This document shows positions 1-4,850 of a DNA stretch of 5,335 bases, piece by piece (the stretch's first letter is position 1; every line of letters begins with the position of its first letter). The stretch lies in the NCBI GenBank assembly GCA_025966215.1, contig JAOPVM010000070.1:1-5335 (forward strand). Reading direction: 5' to 3'. A program made the position numbers and the translations under genes. This stretch comes from Klenkia sp. Its GTDB lineage: Bacteria > Actinomycetota > Actinomycetes > Mycobacteriales > Geodermatophilaceae. The notes beneath the pieces were generated by a model, which did not search any database, was not told the origin of the DNA, and was given only the letters and a program-made list of their open reading frames with translations.

Positions 1-180
1 GGTGGCCGCGAGCACCCGGTGCCGGACCGCCCGGGCGGGCGCGGCAGGCGGGGCGGACCGGACGGTCGGAGGTGCTGCCACGGTGGTGGCTGCGGCAGGG
101 GCGGGCAGGCTGCCACCGTCGGTCAGCCAGCCGGGCAGCCACGAGGTGTCCCAGCTCTCGACGTCCCCCTGCTGCGTCAC
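1..180 (-). CDS. Unidentified protein, N-terminal 60 residues only (runs off left edge)
   Basis: I do not recognise this gene. A minus-strand frame starts at GTG (178-180) and stays open for 60 codons to the window edge. The start is supported by a strong Shine-Dalgarno, GGGGGAGG, 5 bases upstream, and about nine in ten codons end in G or C, as in the neighbouring real genes. The visible N-terminus begins MTQQGDVESWDTSWLPGWL and has three tryptophans in the first 20 residues. An Ala/Pro/Thr/Val-rich, probably disordered stretch follows (about residues 25-50), then a basic patch, RAVRHRVLAAT, at the edge. The basic patch followed by small hydrophobic residues could lead into a membrane segment, which would make this a membrane or envelope protein with a cytoplasmic low-complexity N-terminus. 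That is inference from composition only. It lies 107 bp downstream of the RNA methyltransferase on the same strand. Confidence 0.7.
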   Translation of the reverse strand, partial: MTQQGDVESWDTSWLPGWLTDGGSLPAPAAATTVAAPPTVRSAPPAAPARAVRHRVLAAT

Positions 181-185
181 GGCGG

Positions 186-193
186 CCTCCCCC
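186..193 (-). promoter_or_regulatory. Strong ribosome-binding site of the left-edge gene
   Basis: On the minus strand this reads GGGGGAGG, with GGAGG ending 5 bases before the GTG at 178-180. It fixes the start of the partial gene. A competing ATG in another frame at about 227-229 has its own GGGAGG directly abutting it with no spacer, so it is less likely to be used. Confidence 0.7.
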
Positions 194-200
194 GGACGCC

Positions 201-213
201 CCGCACCGTGCGG
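201..213. repeat. Short palindrome CCGCAC-C-GTGCGG in the leader of the left-edge gene
   Basis: Six-base arms flank a single central base, 7 bp upstream of the ribosome-binding site at 186-193. It could be an operator half-site pair or a chance GC palindrome. No promoter motif could be recognised next to it. Confidence 0.3.
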
Positions 214-234
214 TCGCCCCGGGGGTCATCCTCC

Positions 235-248
235 CGAGCCCGGGCTCG
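235..248 (-). terminator. Possible weak hairpin downstream of the methyltransferase gene
   Basis: CGAGCCCGGGCTCG is a perfect 14-base palindrome 39 bp past the methyltransferase stop. In the minus-strand transcript it can be lengthened by a G-U pair and a C-G pair. There is no uridine tract after it, and the palindrome has no natural loop, so only a shorter stem with four loop bases would form. It may stop or slow transcription between the two genes, but the evidence is only symmetry. Confidence 0.3.
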
Positions 249-287
249 AGGGTGCGGGAGGCGCGACGACATCAGGTGACCGCTTGA

Positions 288-932
288 TCACCCATCGTGA
301 ACGGGTGTGGCGTGCTGGCGGATCCAGCCGTGCATGGCGATGCCGGCCGCGACCCCGGCGTTCAGCGACCGGGTCGACCCGTACTGGGAGATCGAGACGG
401 TGAGGTCGGCGCCCGAGCGGGCCGCCGGACTGAGCCCGGGGCCCTCCTCGCCGAAGACCAGCACGCACTCGCGGGGCAGGTCGACGGTCTCCAACGGGAC
501 CGCGCCGGGGCCGTTGTCCACCGCCACCACGGCCAGGGCCCGCTCCCGGGCGAAGTCCAGCAGCCCGCCGACCTCGGGGTGGTGACGCAGGTGCTGGTAC
601 CGGTCGGTGACCATGGCCCCCCGGCGGTTCCACCGACGCCGACCCACCACGTGCACCTCGGCTGCCAGGAAGGCGTTCGCCGTGCGCACCACCGTGCCGA
701 TGTTCAGGTCGTGGCCGAAGTTCTCGATCGCCACGTGGAAGGGGTGCCGACGGGTGTCCAGGTCGGCGACGACGGCCTCCAGCGTCCAGTACCGGTACCG
801 GTCGACGACGTTGCGCCGGTCGCCCTCGGCCAGCAGGTGCCGGTCGTACCGGTCGTCCTCGGGCCACGGGCCGACCCACGGGCCGACCCCGACGGACTCG
901 CCCCACTCGGTGGGGCCGGGCAGCTCGGTCAT
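288..932 (-). CDS. TrmH/SpoU-family RNA 2'-O-methyltransferase
   Basis: This is a 214-residue SPOUT-class methyltransferase that should transfer a methyl group from S-adenosylmethionine to a ribose 2'-OH in tRNA or rRNA. All three SpoU motifs are visible. Motif 1 is NxG...NIGTVVRTAN at residues 71-86, with the candidate catalytic Arg83. Motif 2 is VLVFGEEGPGLS at 157-168. Motif 3 is SQYGSTRSLNAGVAAGIA at 182-199. Motifs 2 and 3 form the trefoil-knot cofactor site in this family. There is no N-terminal L30e-like substrate domain; instead the first 65 residues are charged and tryptophan-rich. The ATG at 930-932 is chosen because the protein is full-length from there and a CGAGG Shine-Dalgarno lies 9 bases upstream. 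The frame is open further upstream to 1226, but that part is antisense to the DUF952 gene. The target nucleotide (for example Gm18 of tRNA) cannot be read from the sequence. Confidence 0.9.
   Translation of the reverse strand: MTELPGPTEWGESVGVGPWVGPWPEDDRYDRHLLAEGDRRNVVDRYRYWTLEAVVADLDTRRHPFHVAIENFGHDLNIGTVVRTANAFLAAEVHVVGRRRWNRRGAMVTDRYQHLRHHPEVGGLLDFARERALAVVAVDNGPGAVPLETVDLPRECVLVFGEEGPGLSPAARSGADLTVSISQYGSTRSLNAGVAAGIAMHGWIRQHATPVHDG
865..888 (-). repeat. Perfect 2 x 12-bp tandem repeat inside the methyltransferase gene
   Basis: On the plus strand CACGGGCCGACC occurs twice in direct succession. It is in frame and gives a duplicated VGPW tetrapeptide at residues 16-23, in the variable N-terminal region ahead of the SpoU fold. 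It looks like a recent in-frame slippage duplication. Confidence 0.8.
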
Positions 933-983
933 CCACCGCAGCCTCGCACGGCTGCCCGCCAGGGCCTCGGGTAGACAGGTCCG
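933..983. promoter_or_regulatory. Divergent intergenic region between the methyltransferase and DUF952 genes
   Basis: These 51 bp are all the space available for the 5' ends of two divergently transcribed genes. On the plus strand, TAGACA (972-977) lies exactly six bases before the ATG at 984, where a -10 element of a leaderless actinobacterial mRNA would sit. It lacks the final T of the TANNNT consensus. A weak AGG (977-979) is the only Shine-Dalgarno-like sequence for the plus-strand gene. On the minus strand, CGAGG (942-946) serves the methyltransferase. No clear -35 elements or minus-strand -10 were seen, so promoter assignment is tentative. Confidence 0.35.
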
Positions 984-1313
984 ATGCTGCTGCACCTGAC
1001 CACCCCCGCCGAGTGGGCCGGCGCCCGCGCCGCCGGGGCGGTCCACCCGCTCCCCGAGATCGGGTTCGTGCACCTGTCCACGCCCGAGCAGGTGCACCTG
1101 CCGGCCCAGCGGTTGTTCGACCACACCGACGACGTGCTGCTGCTGGTCGTCGACGAGGGTGACCTGGCCGACGTCCGCTACGAGCCCGGTGTCCCCGGCG
1201 ACCCGGAGTCGATGCGCTTCCCGCACCTGTACGGCCCGTTGCCGGTGACCGCCGTCCGGTCGGCGGTGCCCTGGCCCCGTCCGCGCGGCGCCGGCGACCT
1301 GCCGGAGCTCTAA
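984..1313 (+). CDS. DUF952 family protein
   Basis: This small protein of 109 residues matches the DUF952 family over its whole length. Conserved features in order are an N-terminal LLHLTTPAEW (residues 2-11) with His4 and Trp11, GFVHLSTPEQV at 27-37, a hydrophobic strand VLLLVVD at 51-57, VRYE at 64-67 and FPHLYGPLP at 79-87. The family has no settled biochemical role. The conserved His, Ser/Thr and Glu residues suggest a small-molecule or nucleotide-binding pocket, but that is inference. No signal peptide or membrane segment is present, so it should be cytoplasmic. The ATG start matches the usual family N-terminus, and a leaderless transcript is possible. It is the only plus-strand gene here, inserted in an otherwise co-directional cluster, and its TAA overlaps the cdsA stop codon tail to tail. 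Confidence 0.88.
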   Translation: MLLHLTTPAEWAGARAAGAVHPLPEIGFVHLSTPEQVHLPAQRLFDHTDDVLLLVVDEGDLADVRYEPGVPGDPESMRFPHLYGPLPVTAVRSAVPWPRPRGAGDLPEL

Positions 1314-2350
1314 GCCGGGACGATCGCCGTCAGCAGCAGCCAGGCGACGACGGCCGAGGGCAGCAGGGAGTCCATCCGGTCCATCAGGCCACCGTGGCCG
1401 GGCAGCAGGGTGCCCATGTCCTTGATCCCGAGGTCACGCTTGAGCAGCGACTCCCCCAGGTCGCCCAGCGTCGCGGTGAGCGCGATCGCCACGCCGAAGA
1501 CCACCCCGCCCCACCACGGACCGTGGAAGGTCAGGGTCACCAGCAGCACCCCGGCCACCACGCAGAGCGCCACCGACCCGGCCAGGCCCTCCCAGGACTT
1601 CTTCGGGCTCACCGACGGGGCCATCGGGTGCTTGCCGAACAGCACTCCGGCCGCGAACCCACCCACGTCGCTGCAGACGACGCACACGATGAACGCCAGC
1701 ACCCGGGCGACCCCGTCGTCGGGGACCAGCAGCAGCACCGCGAAACCGGCCAGCAGCGGCACGTAGAGGGTCACGAAGACCGCCGCCGAGGCATCCCGGA
1801 GGTAGCCGACCGGGCCGTCGCCCAGCCGCCACAGCAGGACGGCGACGACGGTGAGCAGGAAGCCCACCACCAACCCGGAGGACCCGCGGGTCCAGGCCAA
1901 CCCGACCATCAGCAGCCCGCCGACCAGCACCGGGGACAGCGGCGGCCGGTGCCCTCCGGCGTCCATCGCCCGGGTCAGCTCGGTCACGCTGACCACCACC
2001 GCCAGGGCGATGACCACGAGGAACGCCGGCCGGTAGAGGAACAGGGTGGCCAGCACCACGGCGCCCAGGCCCAGCCCGACACCGACCGCCGACCCCATGT
2101 TGCGGCCGGCCCGCCCGGTCTTGCGCGGTCCGGCGGGGGTGTCCCGCGGCGGGGCACCGGTGACCTCGGCGCCCAGTGCTCCCGGGATCGCGGTCAGCGG
2201 CGGGCCCGCCAGGTCCTCGGGTCCGGCCGGTGCGGCCGGGGGCGGGAGGTCGGGGTACTCGTCGTCGTCCCGAGCCGGTCGGTCCCCGTCGTGGGGGGAG
2301 TCGCCGGGGACGTCGTCGTCGGAGCGGGTCATCGCGGAGGGCCTGGTCAC
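1310..2350 (-). CDS. cdsA: Phosphatidate cytidylyltransferase (CDP-diglyceride synthase)
   Basis: This integral membrane enzyme makes CDP-diacylglycerol and pyrophosphate from CTP and phosphatidic acid, the branch point to all phospholipids. The family signature is complete at residues 301-327: S-x-x-KR-x4-KD, then HGG (319-321) and DR-x-D (324-327). Upstream conserved residues include SDVGG (227-231), the GKHPMAPSVSPKKSWEG stretch (239-255) and Asp297. About eight or nine hydrophobic segments span roughly residues 87-346. The first 84 residues are acidic and Pro/Ala-rich, probably a disordered cytoplasmic extension not needed for catalysis. The start is ambiguous: GTG at 2348-2350 has no Shine-Dalgarno and lies 19 bases after the frr stop, so it may be coupled to frr. 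An in-frame ATG at 2330-2332, six codons later, has a weak AGG 9 bases upstream. It lies directly downstream of frr, as is usual in actinobacteria. Confidence 0.95.
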   Translation of the reverse strand: MTRPSAMTRSDDDVPGDSPHDGDRPARDDDEYPDLPPPAAPAGPEDLAGPPLTAIPGALGAEVTGAPPRDTPAGPRKTGRAGRNMGSAVGVGLGLGAVVLATLFLYRPAFLVVIALAVVVSVTELTRAMDAGGHRPPLSPVLVGGLLMVGLAWTRGSSGLVVGFLLTVVAVLLWRLGDGPVGYLRDASAAVFVTLYVPLLAGFAVLLLVPDDGVARVLAFIVCVVCSDVGGFAAGVLFGKHPMAPSVSPKKSWEGLAGSVALCVVAGVLLVTLTFHGPWWGGVVFGVAIALTATLGDLGESLLKRDLGIKDMGTLLPGHGGLMDRMDSLLPSAVVAWLLLTAIVPA

Positions 2351-2369
2351 GGCGGCGGGTTCGGGCGGC

Positions 2370-2927
2370 TCAGACCTCGAGCAGCTCGGTCTCCTTGTTC
2401 TTCATCGCGTCGTCGATGCCGGAGATGTGCTGGGCGGTGAGGTCGTCGAGCTCCTTCTCCGCACGGCGCACCTCGTCCTCGCCGGCCTCGCCGTCCTTGT
2501 TGATCCGGTCCAGCTCCTCCTTGGCCCGGCGGCGGACGTTGCGGATCGCGATCTTGGCGTCCTCGCCCTTGCTGCGGGCCTGCTTGACCAGGTCGCGCCG
2601 ACGCTCCTCGGTCAGCTGCGGGAAGTTCACCCGGATGAGCTGACCGTCGTTGGTCGGGTTCACGCCGAGGTCGGAGTTGCGGATGGCCTTCTCGATGGCC
2701 GTCAGCTGACCGGAGTCGTAGGGCTTGATCACGGCCATCCGCGCCTCGGGGACGGTGATGGAGGCCATCTGCGGGACCGGGGTCATCGCGCCGTAGTACT
2801 CGACCACGATGCGGTTGAACATCGACGGGGCAGCGCGGCCGGTGCGCACGGAACCGAGGTCCTCGCGGGCGACCGACAGGGCCTTGTCCATCCGCTCCTC
2901 GGCGTCGAGCAGGGTGTCGTCGATCAC
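2370..2927 (-). CDS. frr: Ribosome recycling factor (RRF)
   Basis: RRF acts with EF-G to split the post-termination 70S ribosome so that its subunits can be reused. The 185-residue length is the normal family length. The tRNA-like two-domain fold can be traced: helix 1 (about residues 1-28), a beta domain (about 31-104) containing the RTGRA motif at 28-32, and two long helices of domain I (about 105-185). The most conserved stretch is [12 protein letters not shown] (105-116), followed by RNVRRRA (129-135) with Arg132, an invariant residue known to matter for ribosome binding. The C-terminus is a charged amphipathic helix. It starts with GTG, and the GGAGGAG ribosome-binding site six bases upstream makes that start secure. 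It lies 91 bp after pyrH and 19 bp before cdsA, so frr and cdsA are probably co-transcribed. Confidence 0.97.
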   Translation of the reverse strand: MIDDTLLDAEERMDKALSVAREDLGSVRTGRAAPSMFNRIVVEYYGAMTPVPQMASITVPEARMAVIKPYDSGQLTAIEKAIRNSDLGVNPTNDGQLIRVNFPQLTEERRRDLVKQARSKGEDAKIAIRNVRRRAKEELDRINKDGEAGEDEVRRAEKELDDLTAQHISGIDDAMKNKETELLEV

Positions 2928-2933
2928 GTGTGT

Positions 2934-2940
2934 CTCCTCC
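2934..2940 (-). promoter_or_regulatory. Ribosome-binding site of frr
   Basis: On the minus strand this reads GGAGGAG, six bases before the GTG at 2925-2927. It is the strongest Shine-Dalgarno among the complete genes here and settles the GTG as the start, since no alternative ATG is nearby. Confidence 0.8.
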
Positions 2941-2982
2941 TGGGGCCCGGGTGCCGGGCGGGTGCTGCGGCTGGTGGGTCGA

Positions 2983-3000
2983 GCGGTCCCGGGGGACCGC
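2983..3000 (-). terminator. Hairpin between pyrH and frr (attenuator or weak terminator)
   Basis: GCGGTCCC and GGGACCGC form an 8-bp perfect inverted repeat around two bases, starting 18 bp after the pyrH stop. RNA would lose the innermost pair or pairs to make a loop. No U-tract follows, so full intrinsic termination is doubtful. It may reduce read-through into frr or be a processing or stabilising structure. Confidence 0.45.
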
Positions 3001-3018
3001 CGGTGCTGCGCGGGGTGG

Positions 3019-3789
3019 TCAGGCGGGACGGCTGATCAACGTCCCGATCCTCTCACCTGCCACCGCGCGGGCGATGTTGCCGTCCTGGAGCAGGTTGAAC
3101 ACCACGATCGGCATGCGGTTGTCCATGCACAGGCTGATCGCAGTGGCGTCGGCGACGGCGAGCTGGTCGGCGAGGACCTTCGCGTAGTCCAGGTCCCGGT
3201 ACATCGTGGCCGCGGGATTGGTGCGCGGGTCGTCGTCGTAGACGCCGTCCACACCGTTCTTGGCCATCAGCAGCACCTGGCACTCGATCTCCAGGGCCCG
3301 CTGGGCGGCCACGGTGTCGGTGGAGAAGTAGGGCATCCCGGCGCCGGCGCCGAAGATGACCAGCCGCCCCTTCTCCAGGTGCCGCATCGCCTTGCGCGGG
3401 ATGTAGGGCTCGGCGACCTGGCCCATCGTGATGGCGGTCTGCACGCGGGTCTCGATGCCGGCCTTCTCGCAGAAGTCCTGCAGGGCCAGGCAGTTCATCA
3501 CCGTGCCGAGCATGCCCATGTAGTCGGCGTGCCCGCGGTCCATGCCGGCCTGGGACAGCTCGGCGCCGCGGAAGAAGTTGCCGCCGCCGACGACGATCGC
3601 CACCTGGGTGCCGCGGTCGACCACGGTCTTCAACTGCTCGGCGATGTCGCGGACGATGACGGGGTCGACGCCGACGTTGCCGCCTCCGAATGCCTCCCCG
3701 GAGAGCTTGAGCAGCACCCGGTCGTAGCCGCCGGCATCGGCCGCCTTGAAGGCGGTGGGGGCCGACAACGGGAGTTCGTTCGCAGTCAC
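3019..3789 (-). CDS. pyrH: Uridylate (UMP) kinase
   Basis: This is the bacterial hexameric UMP kinase of the amino-acid-kinase fold, converting UMP and ATP to UDP and ADP in the cytoplasm. From the chosen start the protein has 256 residues. Key motifs are KLSGE (28-32, phosphate binding), [10 protein letters not shown] (67-75 region), [16 protein letters not shown] (84-99, UMP pocket), [13 protein letters not shown] (147-159) and [12 protein letters not shown] (177-188, ATP side). Enzymes of this family are typically activated by GTP and inhibited by UTP. The start is GTG at 3787-3789, because GAGGA lies four bases upstream and the extra N-terminus is then only about 22 residues. An in-frame ATG at 3850-3852 would add 21 residues translated through a palindrome and the ribosome-binding site, so it is rejected. 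The gene is separated from tsf by 152 bp with a strong hairpin and may have its own promoter. Confidence 0.97.
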   Translation of the reverse strand: MTANELPLSAPTAFKAADAGGYDRVLLKLSGEAFGGGNVGVDPVIVRDIAEQLKTVVDRGTQVAIVVGGGNFFRGAELSQAGMDRGHADYMGMLGTVMNCLALQDFCEKAGIETRVQTAITMGQVAEPYIPRKAMRHLEKGRLVIFGAGAGMPYFSTDTVAAQRALEIECQVLLMAKNGVDGVYDDDPRTNPAATMYRDLDYAKVLADQLAVADATAISLCMDNRMPIVVFNLLQDGNIARAVAGERIGTLISRPA

Positions 3790-3793
3790 GGGG

Positions 3794-3798
3794 TCCTC
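3794..3798 (-). promoter_or_regulatory. Ribosome-binding site of pyrH
   Basis: The minus strand reads GAGGA with four bases to the GTG at 3787-3789. This favours the GTG over the longer frame from 3852. Confidence 0.65.
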
Positions 3799-3802
3799 AT
3801 CC

Positions 3803-3819
3803 GTACAGCCGGGCTGTAC
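3803..3819. promoter_or_regulatory. Near-perfect palindrome upstream of pyrH (operator or leader hairpin)
   Basis: GTACAGCC and GGCTGTAC form 8-base perfect arms around one central base. The element ends only four bases before the pyrH Shine-Dalgarno at 3794-3798. It does not include the ribosome-binding site, so it would not sequester it directly. Two readings are possible: a dimeric repressor site overlapping a pyrH promoter, or an RNA hairpin next to the ribosome landing site. It is less GC-rich than the other inverted repeats here, which argues modestly against pure base-composition chance. Confidence 0.45.
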
Positions 3820-3883
3820 CGCGTCGTGGGCTTCTGGGCGATCCTGCCGCATCCGTGCCGCGTCGGCAGCGGCTCCGGACAGA

Positions 3884-3923
3884 CCACCGGCCCCGCCCTC
3901 GTGGAGAGGGACGGGGCCGGTGG
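3884..3923 (-). terminator. Strong hairpin downstream of tsf (probable terminator)
   Basis: CCACCGGCCCCG (3884-3895) pairs with CGGGGCCGGTGG (3912-3923). CCCTC (3896-3900) pairs with GAGGG (3906-3910), with one bulged base at 3911 and a five-base loop. That gives a 17-bp stem beginning 18 bp after the tsf stop. The bases after it on the minus strand read TCTGTCC, only slightly U-rich. Position and stability fit the end of an rpsB-tsf transcript; GC-rich hairpins without a proper U-tract are common at actinobacterial gene ends. Confidence 0.7.
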
Positions 3924-3941
3924 GGTCGTGCTGGGTGGGAC

Positions 3942-4757
3942 TCAGGACTGGCCGACCTCGAACCGGACGAACCGGTCGACGGTCAGGCCGGCATCGCCGA
4001 TGACCTGCTTCACCGTGCGCTTGGGCTCGGTGATGGACGGCTGCTCCAGGAGCACGAAGTCCTTGTAGTAGGCGTTCACCCGACCCTCGACGATCTTGAC
4101 GATCGCCTGCTCGGGCTTGCCCTCCTCCTTCGCCGTCTGCTCGGCGACCCGACGCTCGGTCTCGACCGTCTCGGCCGGGACCTCCTCGCGGGTGAGGAAG
4201 CGCGGACGCGCGGCGGCGATGTGCATCGCCAGCGACCGGGCAGCCTCCTCGGACCCGGCCGAGTACTGCACCGCGACACCGATGGCCGGGGGCAGGTCGG
4301 TGGCCCGCTTGTGCAGGTAGGTGGCGGTGGGGCCCTCGAAGACGGCGAAGCGCGAGAGCACCAGCTTCTCGCCGATCCGCGCGGACTCCCCCTCGACGAC
4401 GTCGGCGACGGTCGAGCCCTCCATCGGCGCGGCGAGCAGCGCGGCCACGTCGGCGGGCTTCTCGGCCACGACGACGTCGAGCAGACGCTCGGCCAGCGCG
4501 GCGAAGTCCTTGTTCTTGGCGACGAAGTCGGTCTCGCAGTCGAGCTCGAGCAGCACGCCGTCGCGGCTGACGACCAGGCCGTTGGTCGTCGAGCGCTCCA
4601 GGCGCTTCCCGACGTCCTTGGCCCCCTTGACGCGGAGGATCTCGACGGCCTTGTCGTACTCGCCGTCGGCCTCGGTCAGGGCCTTCTTGCAGTCCATCAT
4701 GCCGGCGCCGGTGGCGTCGCGGAGACGCTTGACGTCGGCAGCGGTGACAGCAGCCAT
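3942..4757 (-). CDS. tsf: Translation elongation factor Ts (EF-Ts)
   Basis: EF-Ts is the nucleotide-exchange factor that removes GDP from EF-Tu so it can reload GTP and aminoacyl-tRNA. The protein is 271 residues, normal for actinobacteria. An N-terminal UBA-like domain carries the first family signature, [16 protein letters not shown] (12-27). The core begins near residue 56, and the EF-Tu-contacting TDFV is at 76-79 within [11 protein letters not shown] (71-81). Asp73 replaces the Asn commonly found in that motif. The C-terminal half holds the second core subdomain, without the coiled-coil insertion of E. coli EF-Ts being obvious. The start at ATG 4755-4757 is preferred because AGAGGAAG lies just upstream and the protein then begins [10 protein letters not shown], as in relatives. 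A GTG-type start at 4799 would add 14 residues read through the ribosome-binding site. It follows rpsB after 93 bp. Confidence 0.97.
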   Translation of the reverse strand: MAAVTAADVKRLRDATGAGMMDCKKALTEADGEYDKAVEILRVKGAKDVGKRLERSTTNGLVVSRDGVLLELDCETDFVAKNKDFAALAERLLDVVVAEKPADVAALLAAPMEGSTVADVVEGESARIGEKLVLSRFAVFEGPTATYLHKRATDLPPAIGVAVQYSAGSEEAARSLAMHIAAARPRFLTREEVPAETVETERRVAEQTAKEEGKPEQAIVKIVEGRVNAYYKDFVLLEQPSITEPKRTVKQVIGDAGLTVDRFVRFEVGQS

Positions 4758-4761
4758 GTCA

Positions 4762-4769
4762 CTTCCTCT
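4762..4769 (-). promoter_or_regulatory. Ribosome-binding site of tsf
   Basis: On the minus strand AGAGGAAG precedes the ATG at 4755-4757, with six bases between GAGGA and the start. It selects that ATG over upstream in-frame starts. Confidence 0.75.
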
Positions 4770-4803
4770 TCTGTACGGTTCTGACGGTGGTGGGGACACG
4801 CCG

Positions 4804-4845
4804 CGGCGCCGCCGTCCGCCCCCTGGGGGACGGACGGCGGCGCCG
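4804..4845 (-). terminator. Very strong inverted repeat between rpsB and tsf (attenuator or terminator)
   Basis: The 15-base arms CGGCGCCGCCGTCCG (4804-4818) and CGGACGGCGGCGCCG (4831-4845) are perfectly complementary. Inside the 12-base spacer, after one C/A mismatch, three more C-G pairs can form around a four-base loop. The structure begins five bases after the rpsB stop. No U-run follows. Because rpsB and tsf are normally co-transcribed, partial termination setting the rpsB:tsf ratio is a reasonable inference; E. coli is also described as having a terminator-like element in this interval. Confidence 0.7.
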
Positions 4846-4850
4846 TCGGG

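Noticed and set aside
2..403. Plus-strand frame from GTG at position 2
   Set aside because: It overlaps, antisense, both the left-edge gene and the methyltransferase 3' end, has no visible ribosome-binding site, and gives an Arg/Gly/Ala-rich sequence.
785..860. Repeated TACCGGT/CCGGTCG words in the methyltransferase gene
   Set aside because: They encode recurring Asp-Arg-Tyr residues with the preferred codons; spacing is irregular and no array is formed.
1088..1101. 14-bp perfect palindrome GCAGGTGCACCTGC inside the DUF952 gene
   Set aside because: It is fully explained by conserved coding sequence (EQVHLP), and GTGCACCTG also occurs nearby from a similar VHL codon run. There is no positional reason for a regulatory role.
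933..1226. 98-residue upstream extension of the methyltransferase frame
   Set aside because: It is antisense to the DUF952 gene, and the ATG at 930-932 with CGAGG upstream already gives a full-length SpoU protein.
1394..2440. Long plus-strand open frame of 348 codons opposite cdsA
   Set aside because: It is antisense to a gene with a complete CdsA signature. Its translation is rich in Gln/His/Arg/Gly with no domain, as expected from the complement of high-GC coding DNA.
3790..3852. Upstream ATG start for pyrH
   Set aside because: It would translate through the palindrome and the GAGGA ribosome-binding site; the GTG at 3787-3789 gives a family-like length.
2809..4068. Long plus-strand open frame of 419 codons opposite frr, pyrH and tsf
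   Set aside because: It crosses three well-identified genes and two hairpins, and its product is low-complexity without recognisable motifs. It is a composition artefact.
3855..4784. Plus-strand open frame of 309 codons opposite tsf
   Set aside because: It mirrors tsf and its flanks; the Leu/Gly/Asp/Val-rich translation is typical of an antisense shadow.
4758..4803. Possible separate tsf promoter
   Set aside because: The only -10-like word is TACAGA, without a final T and without a credible -35 at normal spacing, so it was not listed as a promoter.
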